Positions 1 to 5,621 of a stretch of DNA of 10,629 bases are shown here, piece after piece. Positions within the stretch are counted from its first letter, which is position 1, and each line of letters opens with the position of its first letter. The DNA is taken from NCBI GenBank assembly GCA_017628435.1, contig JAGBZE010000217.1, forward strand, positions 1-10,629, given 5' to 3'. This DNA is from Akkermansia sp. (GTDB taxonomy: Bacteria; Verrucomicrobiota; Verrucomicrobiia; Verrucomicrobiales; Akkermansiaceae). A model generated the notes under the pieces. The model was not told where the DNA came from and made no database searches. It saw only the letters and a list, made by a program, of their open reading frames with translations. The position numbers were made by a program, and so were the translations under genes.

Positions 1-936
1 CTTCTTACCGAAGTTGCGGTACTTGAGCATTTCGCTCTCAGTCTTCATGGCCAGCTGACCAACGGGGGTGATGTTGGCGTTGTTCAGGCAGTTGGCAGCA
101 CGTACGGAGAGCTCGATTTCGTTCACGCTCATGTTGAGCAGCTTGCGGAGCTGAGCGGTGTTGGCATCCTGCTCGCCACCGTTGGCCTTGTCGAACTCTA
201 CGCGGCGGCTGTCGGCGTCCACGAACACGTCGAGGTGGTGGCGCATGATGCTGGCGGCCTGCAGCATGGCGTCGGCGGGGCTCACGCGGCCATCGGTCCA
301 GATATCGAGCACGAGCTTGTCGAACTCAGTCATCTGGCCCACACGGGCGTTGTCCACAGCGTACTTCACGCGGGTCACCGGGGAGAAGATGGAGTCAATC
401 GGAATCACGCCGATGGGGCGGTCCTTGTCGTTGTTGTCGTCGGCGGTGTGGAAACCACGGCCCACGCACACCTCGAAGTCGCAATCGAAGATGGTGCTCT
501 GGTCAAGGTGGCAGATAACCTGGTCCTTGTTCACTACGGTGTAGATGTGGTCATCCTGAATGTCACCGGCGGTCACCACGCCCTGCTTCGTCACGCGAAG
601 GGAAAGGGTGCGGGGCTCCTTACCGAAGTGCTTGAACTTGACCTTCTTGAGGTTGAGGATGATTTCGGTCACGTCCTCCACCACGCCGGGCAGAGAGGTG
701 AACTCGTGCTGGGCACCGGCGATACGCACGCTGGTGATGGCAGCACCCTCCAGGGAGCTGAGCAGCACGCGACGCAGGGAGTTGCCGAGAGTGTGACCGA
801 AGCCGGTCTCGATGGGCTCGGCGATGAAGGTCACGTGGTTGGGATCCTCCGGGTCAGCGATGCGCTTAAGCGTGTTCGGAATCTCGAAATGGGCCAGCTT
901 GATGGGCCCCTGCTCCTGAATGATTTCGTCAGACAT
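1..936 (-). CDS. rpoA: RNA polymerase alpha subunit RpoA (3' end cut by window edge)
   Basis: This is the alpha subunit of DNA-directed RNA polymerase. It nucleates beta/beta' assembly through its N-terminal domain and contacts UP elements and activators through its C-terminal domain. Read from the ATG at 936, 312 codons stay open to base 1 with no stop. The protein begins MSDEIIQEQGPIKLAHFEIP, and the alpha-NTD dimerisation block ETGFGHTLGNSLRRVLLSSL lies at about residues 43-62. The helix-hairpin-helix alpha-CTD is visible near the end (ELSVRAANCLNNANITPVGQL, then KYRNFGKK at the edge). Family members run about 330-345 residues, so roughly 20-30 residues are missing. No ribosomal protein gene lies directly upstream; the next gene upstream on the same strand is alr. 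The gene has its own promoter and a leader of about 96 nt. There is no Shine-Dalgarno sequence at normal distance from the ATG. Identification is secure from sequence. Confidence 0.97.
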   Translation of the reverse strand, partial: MSDEIIQEQGPIKLAHFEIPNTLKRIADPEDPNHVTFIAEPIETGFGHTLGNSLRRVLLSSLEGAAITSVRIAGAQHEFTSLPGVVEDVTEIILNLKKVKFKHFGKEPRTLSLRVTKQGVVTAGDIQDDHIYTVVNKDQVICHLDQSTIFDCDFEVCVGRGFHTADDNNDKDRPIGVIPIDSIFSPVTRVKYAVDNARVGQMTEFDKLVLDIWTDGRVSPADAMLQAASIMRHHLDVFVDADSRRVEFDKANGGEQDANTAQLRKLLNMSVNEIELSVRAANCLNNANITPVGQLAMKTESEMLKYRNFGKK

Positions 937-1032
937 ATTAGTGTATTTTGGTGGCCGGGTTCCCCTCCATACGGGCTCTGCTTCCAACGGAAAAGGAGGA
1001 CCAACGACCGGATTTTTTGATAAACCCGCGCG
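937..1032 (-). promoter_or_regulatory. rpoA 5' leader with possible 10-codon upstream ORF
   Basis: This is the stretch between the predicted transcription start (about 1032) and the rpoA ATG. It contains a short ORF, ATG at 970-968 to TAA at 940-938, encoding MEGNPATKIH. It ends one base before the rpoA ATG (TAATATG), an arrangement suited to translational coupling. The only GGAGG on this strand near rpoA lies just inside that ORF, about 25 nt before the rpoA ATG, too far for direct use. An upstream CCTCC (about 983-987 on this strand) could pair with it. No known riboswitch or r-protein site was recognised. The leader is seen; its function is inferred. Confidence 0.4.
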
Positions 1033-1038
1033 GGGCAA

Positions 1039-1067
1039 AGAATACAGCTAATCACCTCACTTAGCAA
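1039..1067 (-). promoter_or_regulatory. sigma70-type promoter of rpoA
   Basis: On the minus strand a -35 box TTGCTA (1067-1062) is followed by a 17-nt spacer and a -10 box TATTCT (1044-1039). The predicted start is near 1032, giving an rpoA leader of about 96 nt. The optimal spacer and good matches to TTGACA/TATAAT make this the best candidate in the gap between alr and rpoA. It is read by eye and not experimentally supported. Confidence 0.6.
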
Positions 1068-1163
1068 GCCTTTTCTTCGATATTGACAACTTTTGTTCTA
1101 TTTCCGCCTGATATCGTATGTTTATCAAGCAAAATTTGCACCATTTCTGTACCCAGTTACAGC

Positions 1164-1183
1164 AAAAAGGCGGGATAATGCCT
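1164..1183 (-). terminator. weak candidate terminator after alr
   Basis: About 30 nt after the alr stop on the minus strand, AGGC (1183-1180) can pair with GCCT (1171-1168) across an 8-nt loop, followed by a run of five T (1168-1164). The stem is only 4 bp, so this would be weak. It is the only hairpin-plus-T-run in the alr-rpoA gap (937-1214). The rest of that gap holds the rpoA promoter and leader and nothing else I recognise. Confidence 0.25.
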
Positions 1184-1214
1184 GGGCACAGTGATACCTA
1201 TGCAGCAGGGGGCA

Positions 1215-2315
1215 TCAATAAACGCGCGGCAAACGCGGGCCGAGGCCGGTGAAAATCTCCCACACGATGGTGCCGGCCTTCTCGGCCACCTCGGTCACGG
1301 GGATATGCTCGCCGAAAAGCTCCACCTCATCACCGGATTGCACCCCGGGCAGGTCGGTTACATCGGCCATAATCTGGTCCATGGTCACACGCCCCAGCAT
1401 GGGGCAATAGTGGCCATTGATGAACACACGGGCACCCTTGTTGGAAATCTGGCGGTTCCAGCCATCCGCATAGCCTATGCCGATAGTCGCCACGCGGGTG
1501 GGGCGGTTCGTCACATGCGTGCGGCCATAGGACACTCCGTGCCCCGCAGGGAGCTCACGCACCAGGGTCACACGGGCATGCAGGCTCAGAGTCGAGCGCA
1601 GCACACCATCGTAAATGGAAGCCATGGGCGCCACGCCGTAAAGCAGCAGACCGGGGCGTGCCAGGTTCGCTACGGGCACCTCATACCCCAGTTCCCCCGC
1701 ACTGGCGGCAATGTGACGGTAGCGCAGGTCAAAATACTGCTGCAGCGTGCTCACGCAGCCCTCAAACACACCTATTTCATCCTGCGTGAAAGGCACATCC
1801 TCATCTGCCGAGGGGAAGTGGGACATCACGCCCTCAATGCGCAGGTTCGGCATATTCTTCAGCTGCGCGGCCACGGCACCCAGCTGTTCGGGCAGGAATC
1901 CCTCGCGCCCCATGCCGGTATCCACCGCCACATGCAGAGCAAATTCCTTATTCTGCAGGGCGGCCAGACTCTGAAATTGTTCCGCTTCCTCCACACTGGA
2001 CACGGTGCAGCACCAGTTATTCTGCACAATCTCCTCGCGCTCTGCCGGGAAAGTCGGCCCCAGAATAAAAGGTGTGGTGCGCACACCGGCGCGAAGCAGT
2101 CGGCGAGCCTCGCCCACATTGGCCACACCGAAGAAGGAGATACCGTGATTATCCAACCGACGCGCCACCGGCTCCAGCCCGTGACCATATGCCCCTGCCT
2201 TGATGACCGGCATCAGCTCCGTATCAGGCAATGCCTGACGGGCAATATCCAGGTTATGGGCTATGGCCTCCAGATTCACGCAGGCCCAGGCGCGCGCAGG
2301 ACTCTCACTACTCAT
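1215..2315 (-). CDS. alr: alanine racemase
   Basis: PLP-dependent racemase that interconverts L- and D-alanine in the cytoplasm and supplies D-Ala for peptidoglycan. The protein is 366 residues, normal for the family. The N-terminus RAWACVNLEAIAHNL matches the usual start of the TIM-barrel. The PLP-binding lysine is K39 in VIKAGAYGHG. VDTGMGREG follows mid-barrel, and the second catalytic base is Tyr282 in GIGYADG, followed by GRVTMDQ in the C-terminal beta domain. There is no signal peptide. The ATG at 2315 is the natural start because the family N-terminus begins a few residues later. A good promoter lies so close that the mRNA would be nearly leaderless. Upstream on the same strand is the TMEM43-like gene, separated by the hairpin-array element. 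It is probably transcribed independently of rpoA, 279 bp downstream. Confidence 0.96.
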   Translation of the reverse strand: MSSESPARAWACVNLEAIAHNLDIARQALPDTELMPVIKAGAYGHGLEPVARRLDNHGISFFGVANVGEARRLLRAGVRTTPFILGPTFPAEREEIVQNNWCCTVSSVEEAEQFQSLAALQNKEFALHVAVDTGMGREGFLPEQLGAVAAQLKNMPNLRIEGVMSHFPSADEDVPFTQDEIGVFEGCVSTLQQYFDLRYRHIAASAGELGYEVPVANLARPGLLLYGVAPMASIYDGVLRSTLSLHARVTLVRELPAGHGVSYGRTHVTNRPTRVATIGIGYADGWNRQISNKGARVFINGHYCPMLGRVTMDQIMADVTDLPGVQSGDEVELFGEHIPVTEVAEKAGTIVWEIFTGLGPRLPRVY

Positions 2316-2324
2316 ACACCCCCG

Positions 2325-2353
2325 ACTCTACCACGCACCTATCGTGCTGTCAA
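2325..2353 (-). promoter_or_regulatory. sigma70-type promoter of alr, almost abutting the start codon
   Basis: On the minus strand a perfect -35 TTGACA (2353-2348) is followed by a 17-nt spacer and a -10 TAGAGT (2330-2325). Only nine bases separate the -10 box from the alr ATG (2315). Transcription would therefore start about 2-4 nt before the ATG, leaving no room for a Shine-Dalgarno sequence. The -35 box lies 15 bp from the end of the hairpin-array element at 2368. Confidence 0.7.
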
Positions 2354-2367
2354 GGTTCAACCCCCTC

Positions 2368-2541
2368 AATATCTCGCAAACGCAGTTTGCGAAATTCTCT
2401 CGCTACAAGCGAAATTCTCTCTGCGGTGCAGAAATTCTCTCGCCGAAGGCGAAATTCTCTCTGCCCGCATGGGCAGATTAAATACGATTTTCAGAGATTT
2501 TTCCGCTGGCGTGGAGAGGATTTCGCCTGCGGCGAGATATT
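2368..2541. repeat. 174-bp mini-hairpin array element with 10-bp terminal inverted repeats
   Basis: The ends are AATATCTCGC at 2368-2377 and its exact reverse complement GCGAGATATT at 2532-2541. Inside are seven short hairpins joined by a near-constant linker. From the left: 2374-2392 (8-bp stem), 2400-2412, 2420-2432, 2440-2452 (5-bp stems, 3-nt loops) and 2460-2477 (7-bp stem, 4-nt loop), with the identical 7-nt linker AATTCTC after each of the first four. Hairpins 2-4 give an exact 20-nt period (13 + 7). The right part (2502-2515 and 2523-2535) has the same design inverted, with linkers AATCCTC and AAAATCTC on the minus strand. The element fills most of the TMEM43-alr gap and supplies the last 20 codons and stop of the TMEM43-like gene. 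It encodes no protein of its own. I infer a dispersed non-coding repeat family, possibly acting in RNA stability or termination. No target-site duplication is evident. Confidence 0.85.
2374..2477 (+). repeat. rightward hairpin sub-array, five units
   Basis: These are five consecutive stem-loops with different arms. They read TCGCAAAC/GTTTGCGA, TCGCT/AGCGA, TCTGC/GCAGA, TCGCC/GGCGA and TCTGCCC/GGGCAGA, with loops GCA, ACA, GGT, GAA and GCAT. Linkers at 2393-2399, 2413-2419, 2433-2439 and 2453-2459 are identical (AATTCTC). The stems change on both arms together while the linker does not, so pairing appears to be what is maintained. On the minus (transcribed) strand these hairpins directly follow the TMEM43 stop at 2480-2478. 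None has a downstream T-run, so they are not classical intrinsic terminators. Confidence 0.85.
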
Positions 2542-3656
2542 AAGTAGTAGACAGGAATAACGCCAAAGAAAATCAGCCCTGCCGCAAGAAGCGGACGATA
2601 GAAGAACCAGGCAGAGGCAACAATCACCAGGCTGACCAGCACACCCGCAGCCAGCCCCACCAGAACTACGCCACCCTCCAGCAAGCCGCCAAGCAGCGGA
2701 ATCCACCCCACCAGACCACGCAGCACCATAAGCGCCATGCACATACCCACCAGCATGAGCAACACCCCTACCCCGCGCAACACCCAGCACAAAATCTGAT
2801 TCTGCTGCATGGCGTGCTCAAACATCTCGGCGGCAGAGTAGCACCCGTTGCGCAGCAAATCGACCGTATAGCCGCTTTTCGCCACGTAGGGCACAAAGGT
2901 ATGCCCGCGCTGTTGAGCCACCAGGGTAACCTGTGCCTGCTGCGGAGCCGCGCTCCAGGTGATACGCACATCGCCAATCTGCGGGTTATCGGCATTGGCC
3001 GGGCCATTGCACCCAATATAAAACGAATTGCCCGACCACGTACCCCGAGCCGCCCACTCCGGTGGCAGCTGCACCTGCGCGGCGGAAAGCTCCGCCACCT
3101 CGCCCGCCCGGGATACTTGCCCGGCATGAAGCAGGAACGCCCCCATGTGCACACGCTTCGCCCCCCAGCAGGAATCCGAGGGCAGGTCCAGAGCCACCGT
3201 GTTGCGGTGGTGCGTCTCCCGGAACATGCGGGAATTCACCGGGCGGTCCACCCAGCGCTGCGTATAGTGATAATGCGTCCGCATCTTCGCGCTGCCGTCG
3301 TCCTGCTGGGTGTGGCGCTTATCCTTTCTCTCCACCCACTGATAATATTCCACCTGCCGCACCAGCCGCAAGCAGGGCACCTCAAAGCCGAACAGCGGCT
3401 CGCGCACCGATTCCTCCGTGCGGGCTGTACCCTGGGCATGCGCCAGGCAGCCCTCATTCGCTTCCAGCTCCTTCTCCACCGTCAACAGGGAGACTACCGC
3501 ATCCCGCCCCTCCTCCAGCGCCTGCTGCGCCTTCACCGCCCTGCCCTCATTCCAGAACAAAAGCCATCCGGCACCCAGCATCATCACCAACCCCACCACA
3601 CTGGCCACCAATCGCCCCGCCACACCAGAGCCATTGCTATGCAAGATTATCGACAT
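2478..3656 (-). CDS. TMEM43/LUMA-family membrane protein
   Basis: A 392-residue integral membrane protein resembling the TMEM43 (LUMA) family, whose bacterial role is not established. The hallmark N-terminus is present: a membrane segment (about 13-35) running into GWLLFWNEGRAVKAQQALEEG. A large extracytoplasmic domain follows (about 40-285), with family-like blocks VEYYQWVERKD, a THYHYTQRWVDRPVNSRMFR stretch at 127-146 and GDVRITW. It ends with three or so membrane helices (about 290-312, 319-348, 355-373). The start at 3656 places the first helix correctly; no strong Shine-Dalgarno sequence or promoter was found. Residues 373-392 (starting ISRRRRNPLHASGK) are encoded inside the 2368-2541 hairpin element, so the native C-terminus was probably different. 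The gene is divergent from the Sel1 operon across 139 bp. Family assignment is by recognition of motifs and topology, fairly confident. Confidence 0.8.
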   Translation of the reverse strand: MSIILHSNGSGVAGRLVASVVGLVMMLGAGWLLFWNEGRAVKAQQALEEGRDAVVSLLTVEKELEANEGCLAHAQGTARTEESVREPLFGFEVPCLRLVRQVEYYQWVERKDKRHTQQDDGSAKMRTHYHYTQRWVDRPVNSRMFRETHHRNTVALDLPSDSCWGAKRVHMGAFLLHAGQVSRAGEVAELSAAQVQLPPEWAARGTWSGNSFYIGCNGPANADNPQIGDVRITWSAAPQQAQVTLVAQQRGHTFVPYVAKSGYTVDLLRNGCYSAAEMFEHAMQQNQILCWVLRGVGVLLMLVGMCMALMVLRGLVGWIPLLGGLLEGGVVLVGLAAGVLVSLVIVASAWFFYRPLLAAGLIFFGVIPVYYLISRRRRNPLHASGKISENRI

Positions 3657-3743
3657 ACCAGACTCTTAACATATAACACCCCGGCAATCAAGCAGTTTAT
3701 GCAGAAAATGCTTCCTGACACATCGTCAGACAAGACGAAAATC

Positions 3744-3772
3744 TTGCCAGTTTCAACAAAACCTGCTAGATT
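3744..3772 (+). promoter_or_regulatory. sigma70-type promoter of the Sel1-patatin operon
   Basis: A -35 TTGCCA (3744-3749), a 17-nt spacer and a -10 TAGATT (3767-3772) predict a start near 3779, 17 nt before the ATG at 3796. The -35 overlaps the right arm of a small inverted repeat, CAAGA (3731-3735) / TCTTG (3742-3746). Another, CTGAC (3715-3719) / GTCAG (3725-3729), lies just upstream. Either could be an operator, but that is speculation. No clear promoter was read for the divergent TMEM43-like gene in the same 139-bp gap. Confidence 0.5.
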
Positions 3773-3795
3773 GTGGTCGAAGATTCAGCCATCAC

Positions 3796-4740
3796 ATGAT
3801 TCGCCGCACTATCATCCCCTTGATTTTGTTTACTACACCTCTGCTTTCCCAGGAGGAATGGGTGGAATTAGAAGAAGTGGAAGCCGTTACTGTGGCCGAT
3901 ATCTCGCAGCAGAGCCGTGATGCTGCCGAGGCCGGCGATGCCGCCGCCCAGCTGCAACTGGCACGCTGTTATTTCACCGGCAGCGGCGTGCCGCAATCCA
4001 CCAGCAAGGGCATGCACTGGCTGCGTAAATCAGCCGAACAGGGATATGCCGATGCCCAATGCCACCTGGCAGAACGCTATTTCAGCGGACAGGGAGTGGA
4101 GCGCGACCCTAAGGAGGCCTGTACCTGGTGGGTCAAAGCGGCAAAACAGCATAATCTCGAAGCCATGTACCGGCTCGGCATGGCACACCTGAGCGGCGAG
4201 GGCGTGCAAAAAAGTGATATTCTGGGCATTGCCTGGCTGGAACGCACCGCCGCCGCCGGCCACACCGAGGCTCAATGCAGCCTGGGTTTCTGCCGGCTCC
4301 AGGGTGTAGGATGCACGCAGAACTTTGCTGAAGCAGCCACATTGTTCCGCAAAGCCTCCGAAAAAGGCCATGCCAACGCCACCTTCTGGCTCGGTTTCTG
4401 CCGTCTTTACGGCATCGGCGTGGATCGCAACCCGGAACAGGCCATAGAGCTTCTGCTGCGTGCAGCAGATGGACTGAGCGCACCGGCAGCCGTGCAACTG
4501 GGGAGGTGCTACGAAATCGGCAACGGGGTCGAAGCAAATGCCGAAACAGCCTTTAACTGGTACTGGCAAGCTGCCCGCATGGAAAATACGGAGGCCTGCT
4601 ACCGCCTGGGGCTCATGCTGCTGGAGGGCCGCGGCTGCTCCCCCAATACGAAAAAAGCTATCAAGTGGTTCAAGGAAGCTGCTAAACATAACCACAGCAG
4701 AGCCCTGCAGAAACTCGAAGAAATCAACACCCCCTCATAA
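3796..4740 (+). CDS. secreted Sel1-like repeat (SLR) protein
   Basis: A 314-residue protein with an N-terminal signal peptide (MIRRTIIPLILFTTPLLS, cut around 18/19). A short acidic linker leads into seven back-to-back 36-residue Sel1-like repeats at 48-83, 84-119, 120-155, 156-191, 192-227, 228-263 and 264-299, plus a partial eighth. Each repeat shows the family pattern A..LG..Y..G.GV..d...A..W..kAA..g. Sel1 repeats form an alpha-alpha superhelix that works as a protein-protein scaffold and has no catalytic activity. The repeats are perfectly regular in length with no indels. It is the first gene of an operon with an unrecognised secreted protein 2 nt downstream and a patatin lipase after that. 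Its partner is unknown. Location is inferred to be periplasmic. No Shine-Dalgarno sequence precedes the ATG. Confidence 0.9.
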   Translation: MIRRTIIPLILFTTPLLSQEEWVELEEVEAVTVADISQQSRDAAEAGDAAAQLQLARCYFTGSGVPQSTSKGMHWLRKSAEQGYADAQCHLAERYFSGQGVERDPKEACTWWVKAAKQHNLEAMYRLGMAHLSGEGVQKSDILGIAWLERTAAAGHTEAQCSLGFCRLQGVGCTQNFAEAATLFRKASEKGHANATFWLGFCRLYGIGVDRNPEQAIELLLRAADGLSAPAAVQLGRCYEIGNGVEANAETAFNWYWQAARMENTEACYRLGLMLLEGRGCSPNTKKAIKWFKEAAKHNHSRALQKLEEINTPS

Positions 4741-4742
4741 CC

Positions 4743-5621
4743 ATGCTCCGCCATCTTTTCCTTATGTCCTGGTTCGGCGTGACTCTGCTCCCCTGCTCTG
4801 CACAGGAGCAGCAAGGCACCGTAGCCCCGCAGGCATCCCCCGTCAGTAGTCCGGTGCACGAAACCTCGCTGGAAGATGCGATGGCGGTGTACTACGAGCT
4901 GAAATATCTGGCCCTGGCATCCCGACTGACCGCCGATGATGTGCGCTACACCGCAGAAATGATACGCCCTCATTGTCTCAGTCTCGGGCAGCTGCCACCG
5001 GAAACGCGGCATGAGCTCATCATGCTGGCAGATGCCGTGCTCTGGCAGGGAAAATGGATGAATGATACCTATCTGGAAGAATGCGGCATCGTCTACAGGT
5101 ACGAAATCGTCTCAGGAGATGGGCTGAACACGCTCGCACGATTGAGCAAAAAATGTAAACAACTGCTGACCGACACAGAAACAGAGCCGGAGTTAATTTC
5201 TGCTATCCAGGAATTGTTGCAGATTCTGGGTGGTCCCGAAATGCTGAATCGCCCCGAAAAACTCCTCCAGCATCGCTGGTCAAAGGACTATAAAACCGCC
5301 CTATACTTCTTCACGAGTCTCTGCAACGCCGTGACCCAACAGGATGAGCAGGACTGTCTGAACGCGCTTCGAGAGCAACAAGACACGCTTGATTATTTCA
5401 GAAACGGTGGCAAATGGGAAATGATGCGCATCAATGCCCTGGCGCTGCAATTCCGAGACACCCTTCTCATCGCCAGCTCATACAAGCAGCCTTACAGCTC
5501 CCCGGTGCTGCCCGCAGAACTGCGCACTCCTGCGCGGATGCAGGCCCTTGCCCCATTCCTTGAAGCTCTGCCAAATCTCACCCCGCTCTTACTGCAACCG
5601 CTGGAATACGAACAGAAATGA
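4743..5621 (+). CDS. secreted protein of unknown function
   Basis: A 292-residue protein that I do not recognise. It starts 2 nt after the Sel1 gene stop, and its TGA overlaps the patatin start by 4 nt (ATGA), so it is surely the middle gene of an operon. The N-terminus (MLRHLFLMSWFGVTLLPCSA, cut about 20/21) is a Sec signal peptide. The Cys at 18 is preceded by Pro, which argues against a lipobox. The following 25 residues are Gln/Pro/Ser-rich linker. The rest looks mainly alpha-helical, with Leu-rich segments (AVYYELKYLALASRL; ELISAIQELLQIL; ARMQALAPFLEALPNL) and no catalytic motif I can name. Its place between a scaffold protein and a lipase suggests a shared envelope role, which is inference only. 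Confidence 0.8.
   Translation: MLRHLFLMSWFGVTLLPCSAQEQQGTVAPQASPVSSPVHETSLEDAMAVYYELKYLALASRLTADDVRYTAEMIRPHCLSLGQLPPETRHELIMLADAVLWQGKWMNDTYLEECGIVYRYEIVSGDGLNTLARLSKKCKQLLTDTETEPELISAIQELLQILGGPEMLNRPEKLLQHRWSKDYKTALYFFTSLCNAVTQQDEQDCLNALREQQDTLDYFRNGGKWEMMRINALALQFRDTLLIASSYKQPYSSPVLPAELRTPARMQALAPFLEALPNLTPLLLQPLEYEQK

Noticed and set aside
235..1020. 261-codon plus-strand frame opposite rpoA
   Set aside because: RpoA motifs on the minus strand are unmistakable; this frame has no recognisable domain.
1029..1038. Perfect palindrome GC-rich block near the rpoA start as a terminator
   Set aside because: It lacks a loop and has A's, not T's, following on the rpoA strand; it lies at the predicted transcription start.
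1083..1088. TTGACA on the plus strand as a promoter
   Set aside because: There is no -10 at 16-18 nt and no plus-strand gene downstream for 2.7 kb.
2368..2541. CRISPR array
   Set aside because: The units are 20 nt with a 7-nt constant part and self-complementary variable parts, far too short for repeat-spacer structure, and no cas genes are present.
1191..2543. 450-codon open frame on the plus strand opposite alr
   Set aside because: It is antisense to a clear alanine racemase, with no family motif and His/Gln-rich composition typical of a shadow frame.
2231..2560. Small plus-strand protein translated through the hairpin repeats
   Set aside because: Frames stay open only because the 20-nt repeat shifts phase without stops; there is no start context and it overlaps the alr 5' end.
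3671..3697. Promoter for the TMEM43-like gene on the minus strand
   Set aside because: The -10-like boxes (TTATAT, TATGTT) have no acceptable -35 at 16-18 nt, so I could not choose one.
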